Of a stretch of 64,000 nt of DNA, positions 39,296 through 50,511 are shown one piece after another; the stretch's first letter is position 1, and each line of letters begins with the position of its first letter. The DNA comes from Gymnopus androsaceus JB14 (taxonomy: Eukaryota > Basidiomycota > Agaricomycetes > Agaricales > Omphalotaceae). A program made the translations under genes and the position numbers. The notes beneath the pieces were generated by a model. It was given only the letters and a program-made list of their open reading frames with translations, searched no databases and was not told the origin of the DNA. Location: NCBI GenBank assembly GCA_009733575.1, contig ML769472.1:63731-127730 (forward strand). The letters are read 5' to 3'.

Positions 39296-41624
39296 TCACC
39301 TCTCTTGCGCACCCCAATTGATGCTGACACATTTACCAACTTGGATCTATACTTCAGAGTGATTAGCTTTCTCTTGTAGCAAAAAAAACCAATATTTTAC
39401 TCACCCTCTGACCCTCCATTGTATAATTGTCAAACATTCGCAAGGCTGTTTCTCCACCTTCATCTGTTTTAAATCTGTAACATACATGAGACAACTCACT
39501 ACCAAGAAAGTTTGAAGAAAGACTTACTCAACCACTGCATGTCCTAGTCCATTACCACTACAGTCACTGTGTAAGCTGGCCCATTCCACTTCCCCTGCAG
39601 TATTGAACACCTCCCGAATGCTTTCACTTGTTGCACTATCTGGGAGCTTTGTAATGTAGATCCGCCTGTTTACAGCGGAACCAAAATTTGAGCACATTTG
39701 GACAAAACGAGATATGTATCCTTGCCTATTATGAGTTTGATGCGAATCTGTCAACATTTTCATTTTCCACCTTCCCCACCTCCTTGAAAATTCCGACACA
39801 AGATAGCCAAAATCTGGATACCATGACAAAAACAGTTGTGCCCACACCGCAAGTAACAGTAACACACTGGCCATCATTGGTAGATCCTCTGGTCTTTCTG
39901 TAGAGTACACAACAATGACCAGATTGATGCAGAGCTCCAAAATACTGACACCGATTCCAAAAACATGAAGGAATGTTAAGTTGTGGGCAGTTATTTGTAA
40001 GATAAAACGCAAGTCGGTCCATATAGTAATGCGAAAGGAAGCCAATTTAATGTGACCTGAGAGAGAGAATCTGATAGCAGAAATCAGAAAGAAGGGAATT
40101 GAGGGAGTTGTCGATATCAAGAAGACATTATTGGAAGGACTGCGATAAGGTAGCTGTAGCGTTGCTACCCCAAAAAATCCAAGCAAAGGTTGCAAGACAA
40201 GCAAAATACGAGCCTTGCCTGAAAAAGTGGCACTGATGATAGGCAAGCCACTTGCAGCAGGATCAGTTAGCCTACTGAGAAAGAATGTATCCTCCATATT
40301 GGGACGCGAGGAAGCATCGGAGGACCAACACTCTGACATTAAACTATAAACAGATTGTTTGGCTGCCAGAGTTATAAAGCCGGGGGCTTCCAAGACACAG
40401 GATTGACAAGGTCGCATACCATCAGTGACCTTTTGCAGAATGAGAACATCACTACGAATATGATCGTACGGTGTCCGACAGGATATGAGCTGCATATCTA
40501 TTCTGTCAATTGCACATTGTGACCAAATGATTTCACACTCACCTCCCAAAGCAATATGCCAAATGCATAAACATCGACAGCTTGATTGGGTTCTGAGCCT
40601 CCATCAAAGAGCTGTTCCGGTGCAGACCACCGAAGGCTTCCAGCGGAAATAAGAGAGTCAATTCGAGGCGTCATGGTATTTGTGTGGTGGAAGGTACTGA
40701 GCCCAAAATCACACAGACATGCGTTATGCCATTCATTGATCAAGACATTGCTCTGCAGGGATTCAGTCGAACGGTATCCAAAAAAATCAAAGGATAACCT
40801 ACACTCTTCAAATCCCCATGGACAATACCAATAGAGTGCATAAACCTCAGACCATCTGTCACATTGAGTACGAGTCGTTGAATATCAGCCGAGGGATTAG
40901 AAGCAATGTAAGAGACAATGTCTCCATTTTCCATCCAAAGGCTTGCGAGACTCAGCTCTGAGGGCAGATTGATATATACTGCTATGAAAGGTAGGATGTT
41001 AGGATGCCGAAGTTGAGACCACACAGATGCTTCGCGCATAAAAAGCTGTTTGACGGTATTAAGTCAACCAAACAGTACAAAAGACATGAACCTTACCTTG
41101 TGGACGCGGTCTTTGTCCTCATATGTATACACCCGTAGCCTTTTAAGCGCAACTGTACGAGGCCCTTGATGTCCTAACTCCAACACCCACGAAAGACGTC
41201 TGCGTAGCCCCCACGACCAACAGGGTGATGAGATTCCAGCTGAGGATACTCATCCATAGGCCGCCTACACCATGTCGGTAACAATTTGTATTGCTCACAA
41301 AGATTTCTTAGCCTTCTAAGTGATCGACGATATGAGTTGATGAAAAAGTCACTTCCTCCTCCCTCTTCTATGCTTCTAACAGTGTGCTGGGCTTCACTGG
41401 ACAAAGACTACTCATATCCCCCATCAGCGTAGTCTTGAAGAAAAGTCTGGGCACCTTACAAGATCAAGAGAGTCTATGCATTGTTGCGCATCTTCCGGTG
41501 AAAGATTGTAGTCTATTTGTAGATGGTCTGCCATATCTTGAACTTCGTCTCCATTTGTCCTTGCCATGAACTGTGTGTCGTCAAGTACGACTCGGTCTTG
41601 AGCTTCAAATGCAGCATCTTCCAT
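39296..41624 (-). CDS. TKL-type protein kinase fused to membrane segments and an RRM
   Basis: Seven exons (41460-41624, 41097-41407, 40803-41045, 40543-40752, 39528-40489, 39405-39474, 39296-39346) give about 670 residues if one base is missing near 41190, the only frame break. Kinase (about residues 125-385): glycine loop GRGGYADVFRG, VALKRL lysine, αC glutamate in REASVWSQL, RHPNILPF, catalytic loop HGDLKSSNVLI, DFG in CDFGLS, SAPEQL, VDVYAFGILLWE, CWSSDASSRP. All catalytic residues are present, with HGD in place of HRD as in other mushroom TKL kinases. Four hydrophobic segments follow (about 400-555; RILLVLQPLLGFFGVATL, FLHVFGIGVSILELC, MMASVLLLLAVWAQLFLSW). The C-terminus is an RRM: RRIYITKLP as RNP2, GLGHAVVEF as RNP1, ending GKCVSINWGAQER. 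Exon 5 is one open frame covering kinase C-lobe, membrane region and start of RRM, so the fusion is not a splicing guess. Function unknown. Confidence 0.82.
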
Positions 41625-41737
41625 GGGGATTAGGTTCGTTCCAAGCCTCTCCGTCAGCGGTCCTGCGAAAATTGTTTGTACATGTATTTGTTTTGCTATA
41701 TTTACTTACCTTTCTGACGAAGAGTTGTGCTCCGATG

Positions 41738-42096
41738 TAGGGACTAGCATGGTCGCCCCGGGTGCTGCCCGGGGGCGGACTTTGAAATCCGCATGGATTT
41801 CAATCCACCCGGGGCAATTTTCACGGTTACGGGTGACCACGGTTGCAGTACCTGACCATAATGATACATCTAATCCATTGATTTACTATATTAAGCATGC
41901 CAAAGCAAGGCGTTTTGCAACTAAAAAAGCTCATAGGAAGGACTAGAAGTATGTAAATATGCAATTATAATGAAATGTTTGTACACTTTGATCCCAATAG
42001 TATCAACTTTTGTCAGATGATCCTCCTCCTCCTCTCATAGCACTCTCTAATGCTGATACAGCTTCATGAAAATCATAGAAAGGTGCATTGCACCAA
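41738..42096 (+). mobile_element. hAT-like element, left part only
   Basis: Near-identical to 50512-50871: it begins with the terminal sequence tagggactagcatgg and ends within the element at gcattgcaccaag. There it is joined to the 3' flank of RTC4 copy 2. The 8 bp before it (ctccgatg) differ from the target duplication of the complete copy, so it is a separate insertion or a rearranged piece. Confidence 0.8.
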
Positions 42097-42133
42097 GAGT
42101 ATCTACCACGGAAACAGTATATCATATGGCCAT

Positions 42134-44048
42134 CTAATCGTCGTCACTGTCATCCATTATCCACCCCGAATCCGAATACATAGAATCTGACCGCTGAAAT
42201 AATTTCGAGCTGCCCTTCTTCTCAACGTTCGGCCTAGATACTAGAACGATAAGCCATGGATAGATGAAGGAAGGATAACTAAAAGCTTTAGACTCACGGT
42301 GGTCGTGTTTGTTTTCTTCTGAGCCCCTTCGAATTTTCGCCTCTGCTTCATATATTCTAGAGGGGGTAGTCCACAGTTATCGTTCCAGTCGCCTAACGAT
42401 GAACCCGGCATTCCTTCATTTCGATCATAAGAAGACGAAGATGAAGAAGCCAACGATGCGACGGGTTGAATATTATTACGCCTTAGCTTGGGATTGGCCG
42501 GCTCGGAAGATTCTGGTGGTGGAGGAGGGAGCATTTCGATGCTAGGTGATCTCGCAGAAGCAGCCTTATCCTTGCGCGTTTCGTCGTCGTGGTCGAGCAT
42601 TGGAGTTGGAACCCCATCTCAGACTCGGAGGAGATCACCGTGGCGCGTTCGGAATCGCTTTCAGTACAAACACGCTCCTCCGGCTCTCTGCGCGAGGAGG
42701 GACTAGATGTTGACCTGGGCGGGAGTCCAATATCGTCTTCTTCGATAAAAGCATTATCAAGTGCGGCGTCGAGGTCGTCCAAGTCGTCATCCTCGGCGAT
42801 AGGAACAGCGTTGGCATTACTGATTGGAGTCAGCGGACTTTCCATGTCAAAGTCGGAAACCCCTTGATCATCCGAAGGCGCATGTTCAGGTCCTGGTTCG
42901 AGGTCAGATCCAAGTTCGTTGTCCGTAAGGGAGAGGGTGCTACCCATTCTCGAAATCGCTTTCGTTTAGGTTTCGGCTTTGGTTTGGGTCTCTGTAGCGA
43001 GAATGCTTGAACAACAGCAGGTTCCGTCTCGCTTTCCTCCTTCCGTTTCTTTTTGCCTTTCCGCAGCTCCCTTTTCGCCCGCTCCTGTTCCTGTTGGATC
43101 ATCTCCTGCTCTCGTTCGTCCTCCTTCTCGAGCTCCAGCCTGCGTTTCCTCGCTTTCTCCATAGCCATCTGATCAGCAACGTTCATCTCCTTATTGGTTT
43201 CGTCTTCATCCGCTTCGTCTGACTGATATACACCCTTCCCTTTCCCTCTACTCTTGTTCTTGCGCTTGCCTTCGCCGTCTCCTTGCTCGCCAGCGTCTTC
43301 AGGGAACATCGCAACACCATACGAACTACTATCTCGTAGGATCTGCAGCGCCTTCCGTGCACCCGAGGATCCAGAGAGAGATTTATCTTCCATGATGAGC
43401 CGCACGGCGACCTCTGGGAGTAAAACACGGTCGATGAACTCTTTGGGAACTCAGCGGGGAGACCAGGTCTGGACGCATGTCCTCGGGAGGGAATAGCTCG
43501 TAAAGAGACTGATGGATGATGAGGGAACCTAATTCGCCGTAGCTGCAAGAGGAGGAAAGGGAAACATTTAATAACACGTAGACCGGGGCAATACGAGGTA
43601 CTCACTATCCGGGTTGAGTCTTTTGAAAGTTGGCAAACTGACTCTTGACATTTGCAGCGACACGGGTTCCCTTTTCCTTGATAATCCGTTATGATTTCTT
43701 CCCAGAAAACACCATCCATCTCGGGGAGTCGAGTTCCTTCTTCGATTTCCGACTTGGTCCGGGTATCTGCCAATCGCTATTTCCGTCGCTATCGTCGTCA
43801 GACCTAGACTTGTTTCTCCAGGATTGCTTCTAGATGATATTTCATCTTCAACACCCGTCCATGAATCAAGCTCCACTTGATCGACTTTGGCCAGCTTTCT
43901 CCTCCGCTTCGGGTAGAAGCTCTGATTCGAATCGATGGCGCTGGCATACGTTGATGAACACACCGACAGCGGCTTTGCGTCCTAGTGGATTGGTGGGTCT
44001 AGGGCGCGTACGGATTTCTCGGCAGTGGTAGCAAGGAGGCGTTCGAAG
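42134..44048 (-). pseudogene. RTC4-domain gene, copy 2, 5'-truncated at a gap
   Basis: Very close to copy 1 through the RTC4 domain (FWEEII, GELGSLIIHQSLYELFPP, AAHH in the shifted frame), the coiled coil, the acidic tail and the last exon ending at 42134. The 5' side stops at a run of N after ttcgaac, which equals about 34841 in copy 1, so the whole disordered N-terminal half is missing. Several single-base shifts (for example near 42594 and 43450) break the frame relative to copy 1. It is transcribed opposite to copy 1. The high similarity points to a recent duplication or to unresolved haplotypes. Confidence 0.8.
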
Positions 44049-44073
44049 NNNNNNNNNNNNNNNNNNNNNNNNN
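44049..44073. other. Assembly gap (25 N)
   Basis: A run of 25 undetermined bases. It truncates RTC4 copy 2, and the sequence on its right side is unrelated to RTC4, so order and orientation across it are not certain. Confidence 0.98.
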
Positions 44074-44819
44074 TGGAATGGGGTTACGGGGGGGATTTTC
44101 CTTTTCGAGGTGGGTTTGGTCGAGTTTTCGGTCGAATAGTTTCTTTTGCACGGCTGTAAGTACCGTTGAAGAACTGCGATTCGAGGAGGAGCTGGAGGGC
44201 GAACCTCGGAGGTAGACAGAGGTTTGTAAGTGCGGTATCTGAGGTGCCAAAAGCGGAGAAGAGAACAAACGGAGTCATGTTTTCGGGAGGTTCAACGAGG
44301 GGAGAACTTAGAAAAGCATGTCGGAGTAAGTACTAGATGCTTCAAATAAATATGCATACGTTTTACGGCGTCTATCTCTGGGATCAAAATTTTACGCACA
44401 TTACAGTTTAGCCTTGTCATTTGGTCCATGGATGGATGTGATGGGTTCACTTGCGGGGGGACCCTTCAAGCGAAATTTGCATGACGGGGGGGAGAGGCAA
44501 TTCAAGCTTAAAGTAATTCTCAAATTCAATTACCGCCGCGCTGGTGTAGCATCTAGTCTGGTTCTTCGACTGTCTGAAGAATTCTCGAGGAGCCCAGGAA
44601 ATGGATTTGATGAATGATAATTTTTGAGGGGAGACTCTAGTTTCCGAGGATGAGATAGGTTATATTACCATTCACTGCAATGGCGCAATTCATGAATTGT
44701 CTTACCCTAATCTATCGCATATCTTTCGATTGAGGAAAATCATCCTTGCCCCTGATCTACGCTACGGAGAATAAACGTGACGGTGCCCTCAGGTTAAGAC
44801 TTGTGGAGAGTCGATACAC
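44074..44819. other. Unassigned sequence right of the gap
   Basis: A minus-strand reading near 44080-44270 (STVLTAVQKKLFDRKLDQTH) looks protein-like but is cut by the gap and could not be assigned. 44.3-44.8 kb holds nothing recognisable. Confidence 0.3.
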
Positions 44820-45510
44820 ATCTACCACCCATCACACATTATAATATCCGCCCAGCGTTTAACACGTCCCCCACATACGCAATGGTACTGGAAAAGCGTC
44901 CTCAGCGGACTCAAAGGCCGACCAAAAGTGGACGACTTTGATCAGAGATTGCTTGGAGAAGGAGAAGGACGAAAAATTCCAGTGGAGGGCAGAAGATATT
45001 GGCGTCGGAGCTATCGTTCCCCGAGTCACGCGAGAATTGAGTAGAATTTCCAACAGCGTCATGGACAACGTTGGATCGTTCACTACAGTGCAATGGTTGT
45101 TGAAGAATTTAGGGAAGGGCATACTTAGCAGATCTTGGCTTACTGTCAATCCTTCCCAAATCCACTCCCATAAGCTGGGCCAGTTACAGCAACGCAAACA
45201 TCATTGAGAAAGCACGCAATCAGCGAGGTTTCATAGGAACGAATGTCGTGACAGAGGGTAGCGAATAGAGAGCCAAGGCCCAAGAAGCAGCAGTTCGATT
45301 CTTTTGTCGAAGAGGTATCCATTATGAACGGAAGGAAAGAGCAGCTAGAATAATGGGGTGCCTCTATAAGCTTTGGGATAGCAATGTGCGTTACTGATGG
45401 AAAATTACATGGATCGTGCAGACGATTTAGTTGCTGCTCAGATTCAGGGTGGCTTGCAAAGGGCTAGCCATACGTATTCAGTCAGCAAGTGGTGAGACTA
45501 GGATATGACT
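44820..45510 (-). pseudogene. MFS transporter, copy 2, C-terminal fragment
   Basis: The minus strand matches copy 1 from about 38050 to 38790: it contains NWPSLWEWIWEG, NDPTLSMTLLEILLNSR, PTPISSALHWNFSS and FWSAFESAEDAFPV in the copy-1 order. The N-terminal half is absent, and stops and indels interrupt the first part (45200-45510). On the minus strand it lies upstream of RTC4 copy 2, the reverse of copy 1, so the pair has been rearranged or misjoined at the gap. Confidence 0.8.
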
Positions 45511-46620
45511 TACTTGGTACCACAGAAGAGGTACGAAATACGCCAATCGTTTATCGTGGTTTCAGCCATTCAACAGGCAAATACATGTGCATCCGAATCT
45601 TGCCTTTCCGCCACTTCCCTAGGACTGGAGCGCGACTCTGCCATTGTACAGGTTATATCCCCAGGTAATGTATTTATTAGCTCCTTCGACGAGCTATTTG
45701 ACTGATCACGGAAAAAAAAGCGGACGACGTCCTGAGCTCTGGCCTGACTTGCATGTACAAGGCCCTCCTTTGCCTTGCTACTACGCCCGTAAGCACTTCC
45801 AATGCATCCTTTTAGCGCGAAAGCTGTCGGACCAAAAGTGGACTTTATTCGTCAAGCTCTCCAAGCCAATAGTTCCTCTTCCGTGTCGTACACATGGCCT
45901 TTGGAACACATCGTTTGGCCACAGAGTGCTGATCTCGGTTAGTTTTCGATCCTCTTGTAGTTTAGGGGATGTACTGACCATTCTATACAGGTCTCTGGAG
46001 CACTGGAAATGGCTGGGGCGAGTGGCTGGAAATGACTCCTATCCTTCGGACTGTAATGAAAGCTTCCCGCTACACTGCACATCCGGTTTGGAAAGATTCG
46101 AGGGCCGTCAGCAACCTCTGACTTCTTGGATCCAGGAATTAGTCGATTGGTGCCATCGGCTCGCCTATTGATGGACGATTCTTGCTGCGCAACTACCTCA
46201 ACGACACCCCGGCGATTGCTTAGGCTATGGCACAACTTCAGCCTCCTCCCTCATTTGGCTTCAGTCCGCATACAGGTCAGTTTCAGTTACAGTCAACATT
46301 CATTGATACGCTCTGACGCTGTGTCATTTCTTAGAAGGCTATTCTGCAAACCGCGCACTTTTGGCTCCTGAAAATCGATGGACAGATTGTATCCGCGCTA
46401 TTTTAGACCGATCACTGCCTTCTGTCAACCCGCTAGGCATGGAGTGACACCCAACCACCGTATACGGTAGTAGCCCTGAAGGACAGAAATTTGGTCGTTT
46501 TGATGGGTATGCTGGCATGAAGGGATTCGTTTTTGGTGGACATCTGCCGGGAGTATGGGGGCATCTCCTAAGAGAGCAGGAATGGCAAATTCCGTAACTA
46601 AAGGATTCGGAGTACTTCAA
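45511..46620 (+). pseudogene. Six-hairpin glycosidase (GH105-like) relic
   Basis: Scattered but ordered motifs of a fungal six-hairpin glycosidase: VDFIRQALQANSSSS, TWPLEHIVWPQS, then after an intron (about 45937-45989) GLWSTGNGWGEWLEMTPILR, SNL-SWIQELVDGAIGSPID, LLRNYLNDTPA, SVNPLG and GSSPEGQ. The GLWSTGNGW, LLRNYLND and SPEGQ blocks are typical of this family, which acts on unsaturated or rhamnogalacturonan-type oligosaccharides. Stops occur after SNL, within YLND-PAIA, and after NPLGME, and the GNGWAA catalytic region is altered. I judge it non-functional unless the region is badly misassembled. Assignment is from motif memory. Confidence 0.55.
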
Positions 46621-47741
46621 GAATGGTTATCACATAGTGGCGGCAGCAGACAAACAAGGAGGACCATTCTACTATTCCCAGTCCCCGCTTCTTACTTCCC
46701 AGCTTTCCAGACCCTGGTCCAAAAACGGAAGCTTACCTTGGTAGTAAGAGTGACTCTTGACACCCGCGCTCGCATCTGCATTAGCGTCGAGGCGCGTTGG
46801 CTTGGAACCCAATCGGTTCTCGGAGTAGCCCCAATCCGAACATGTATTATTATTCACTCCTTCGGCCGCTGCAACTATCCATTCGTTTACCGATGCTTCT
46901 AACTGTGAATCACTGGGTCACAGCATCAATCTTCGGGGCTGTTGGCAGGCTCTTCTGTGAATGATGGGGTCTCCCGCCATTTTTTAACCACGGATTTCGG
47001 CAATCCCTCTGCATCAAACTTCTACGAAAATGATCGGAATTGAAAGCGTTTGACCAACCGGCAAGGAGAAAATCAAGCTGGCCGTACCAGGGTATTAATA
47101 GTGATATATGGGAAGATTGCCATATGCAAGGTTCCACCAGGACTTTGGTGATTTGAAGTGGGGGAATACTCTTCGCTCTCCAGCTTGAGCATCCGAATTG
47201 TTGCGACGTCGAAATACGGGCCCTATCAAGGGAAAAGATCAGTAGGCCAGCCCTACGGGTAGAAGATGTTAGCATAAGATATAGCACCGGGGTTGTTAGA
47301 AAATCACGCAGATGCTAGGTATTCTTTCTGGTCACGGTCATCCACGATATCTGTTAAATATTTATTATTTCCCTAGGTTTTTGGACTTTTAAATGAAAGA
47401 ATGCATACTGCACTGAACGAAACCCACACAGTGGGTGGCAGGACGATGCATAGCTGGACTGACTCTACCTCCCCACTTGCTTCAAACATGTTACCTGATA
47501 TCATCTTCACTAACCAACAGGTCCAACATTGATACAAGAGGTCTTCATGGCATGGGGTTATGCAAAGGGATCAAGTGTACTAAAAAAAAAGACCTACTGG
47601 GGTATGGGTGACAACAGAAGGCTTTGAATTTCATCATCGATCCATCTCTGTTCCCTAGCTTTTCTGCTCCAGCATTGAGGCGCAAAGTAGAGATGAACAC
47701 ATTCTTCACATCATGATATACCCGAGATCAAAAGAAAGCCC
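46621..47741. other. Degenerate sequence, no supported gene
   Basis: Short frames on both strands (for example 46910-47287 minus) have hydrophobic patches that may continue the decayed kinase's membrane region, but no RRM or other motif could be read. Confidence 0.3.
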
Positions 47742-49407
47742 TTACAGCTGACCCATAGAAAGACAAACGAAAAATCGCTGAAGGTTCTTCTGGTCCCCAG
47801 GCCTCATGGAATTCTGCAAATTCGTTGAAAGAACCCCAAGGAAACAAGGAGAGATTGCGCCTGGAATGGCAGTAAGATGCCACAGCAGTGCAAAAAGCGT
47901 ATTATAAAGTGTTTTTCCCAGTTTCGGGATGGCGCCCACATCAACCAAGGCTATAATTCCATACGTCCGCAGGGAGGACTGGCTAGCGCACAGCAGGATT
48001 ACAAAGATGGCGGTGGTGAATATAACAACTGTAGCCAGGAGGTATTGTTGGCAGTGGAGGAACGCCTCAAGCTCTTGCAGCAAGGCCCAGAGCATGTGAT
48101 TGCAGCGATACCAATGAGGGATCGATAATATCAACATACAAGGGAGACAGCCATGAAATCTCCGGATTTTTGGGGAGGGCAAACGTCTGAAATAGGCATT
48201 GACGCCAATCCGGCTGATTTTTTGGGCCGGGCATGCGGAAAGGTGGCCCAACAATTTTCTCATAGTTTTTAACTATGGAGATTGGCCAACGGTCTGCAGG
48301 GTGATCGGTGAATCATGCCGAAGCAAGGTCGGAATCCTTGAGAGACATGTAACCATGGGACCGACTGGTCGTGGAGAGATGTTCATAGGGTACTTTCGGA
48401 CATTGTTGAATATCACTAGGAAGGTTTTGGAGAGGAATTTTTGAGCTCGGCTATTGAACGTACCTCCCAGAGTACAACTCCGAAACGCATACGCGTCACT
48501 TGCCGAAGGAAGGGTTTCTTCGGGACAGGAGAAAAGAGTAAGTTCAGGTGCTAAGCCATCTTATACTTCCTCCCCAAGAACAGTAGTTGTCCTGAAGTGG
48601 CCGTTCCAATCTGTTGGTCTACAGCATTGCGATATACATTGGACATTCCCAAAGTCTGATAGACATGCCTCTTGATTTTCATTTACAAGAATGTTGGCCT
48701 AGATGAACATCTTCATTAAGAGCTGGTACCAAGTGTAAGATTAGGGATGGAAGTAACGCGCACTCCCTTAGGTCTCCATGGGACGACACTGATCCATGAA
48801 GAAACCGACAACCGTCGATAATGTTCAAGATCTTTGAATTGGATTAACGGCGCGTTCACCGCAGAAAGGATATGCACATTACGAGAGGTTGGATATCCGT
48901 TTCAGGATGTTCTTCAAGTAGGAGATTATATTGCCATGGTTCATCCATGGGGCTTATAAGACATGGGCTCGGTGCGTGTACCAGTGCAGCGATAAACGGC
49001 GCTATATTTCTGTGATTTGCGTGTTTCAAATGACGGCCCTCAAGGAAAAGCAGCTGTCAAAGCCTGAATGAGCAACGACTTGTAAGGAAAAATCATGATA
49101 AGAGACAAACTTCGGGTTTTGCTGCAGCAAAACATCTGGGCGTAACCTTTTGGACGGCGATCTGACCAAAACTTCCAGTGAACCCTCGATTATACTTTCT
49201 GCAAATCCTCCTTTTTGCAAAAGCCTGACATTCAACAACCAATCCATTAGTTTCTTGAAGAACGCAAGTCGAAGGAAGACGCGATATCTTTTGCATGCCT
49301 TTGCTCAAATGACGAAGTTTTCGCATTACTGGGAGGCGTTTGACAGGATCAGTTGCATTGACGCCTCTAGATACGACGTTGCAACGGTTATTTGTCATAC
49401 ACAATGA
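47742..49407 (-). pseudogene. Decayed TKL kinase with C-terminal membrane region
   Basis: Kinase motifs appear in order on the minus strand but in different frames: GGFAESIIEGSLE (glycine loop), KRLRPDV (lysine strand), LKHANHRNIAPFIAALV, APSPCLISPWMNHGNIISYL, HGSVSSHGDLRES (catalytic loop), NILVNENQEACLSDFGN (DFG), SIRWL-APEL, DAYAFRS and CWATFPHARP. A hydrophobic region follows (LLATVVIFTTAIFVILLC, NTLFALLWHL), as in the intact kinase at 39.3-41.6 kb. More than five frame breaks and stops make expression of a whole protein impossible as written. No RRM is recognisable at its 3' side. Confidence 0.65.
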
Positions 49408-49872
49408 GGGATTAAAGGATGCGCAACCTGGTCAAGGTTCGTTTATCGCTTGTTGGGCAGGCAATCGTCGCAAAGGTCATGTTGCGAGAGATGGTTCTGC
49501 GTCGACTCTGGATAACTCAATACCATCCTTGTCTTCGTCCCTCAAGTAACGGTCTTTGTACATCTTCAAAGCGACTTGTTTGCATTGGGTACATTGGTGA
49601 TGTTCTGTTTTTGAATAGCTGTATTCATGGGATTGGCACGTCAGCCTAGCGCGGCCGCCTAACGATTTGCAAGCAGACTGCGGGCCCATCACTGGGTAGT
49701 GGCATCAAATAATTTCGGGGCGAAATTTTATATCGAAATTACTTTAGGAGGTTATTCAGTCTGAATTTCGCCCGTAATCTCTTGGAGTCAAATCGAACTC
49801 ATTTCTCTTTCAGATTTCAACCGAATCACTTTACTGTAAGAGGGAGGAGATTTTAGTTCAGAAGGACACTTA
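49408..49872. other. No supported gene
   Basis: A minus-strand reading VALKMYKDRYLRDEDKD at about 49540-49580 resembles a kinase lysine strand, but nothing around it supports a second kinase. Confidence 0.25.
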
Positions 49873-49880
49873 TCTGGCTA

Positions 49881-50247
49881 TAGGGATCCGCACATAACCG
49901 GTATACGGTTACGGGCCGTATAAATACGGGCTGTAAAAACAGCAAAAATCTCTTTACGGTACGGTATACGGTGGCGGCTGCCAGCACTCGTATACCCGTA
50001 TTTTTACGGTATACAGCCACATCAGATCTCAAGCCGGTCCCGGCCAATATCAATGATTGCAAAAATCATTGATTTGACCATTTTGGGACCTACGGGCGTA
50101 ATGCTGGACTGCAAAATTCTTGCTGTACGGGGTACCCGTATAGTAGCCGTATAAAGTGTCTGTGGACACCCTTTACGGTACGGTTACGGGTACCCGATAT
50201 ACCCGTTAACCATAAGCCGTATCTTACGGTTACGGTGCGGATCCCTA
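49881..50247. mobile_element. hAT-type MITE (367 bp) with 8-bp target duplication
   Basis: The ends tagggatccgcac and gtgcggatcccta are perfect terminal inverted repeats. They are flanked by direct 8-bp copies of tctggcta at 49873-49880 and 50248-50255, the target-site size of hAT elements. The interior has many gtatacgg/ccgtatac and cgggtacc subterminal motifs in both orientations and no coding capacity. A non-autonomous hAT element. Confidence 0.92.
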
Positions 50248-50511
50248 TCTGGCTATCATGTTCAATAAATGAAGAAATTATAAGTTATTTCTGTGTGATT
50301 ATTCGCTGTGCAAATCGTGCCACCTTCAAAAATGTAAGCCAAAAAGAATGTGTTAAGAAAGCTATTAAATAATGCTCCAATTGCCTTCAAAGCTGGGTAT
50401 AGTATTGATTGCCATCCTGGTATGTCACTGTATGCTCGGAATTATTATCGCTTAAATGTGGAACAGTACTTACACTGTCGGAAGCAGCGAGCTCAAAATT
50501 TGTGCGCTTCT

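Noticed and set aside
44084..44278. New gene right of the N gap
   Set aside because: Cut by the gap, two competing frames, no domain; kept only as unassigned sequence.
47742..48263. Independent small membrane protein on the minus strand
   Set aside because: It is the continuation of the decayed kinase; its start lies inside the CWATFPHARP block read in another frame.
49477..49692. Third kinase based on VALKMYKDRY
   Set aside because: A single motif without a glycine loop or catalytic loop in reach; could be chance.
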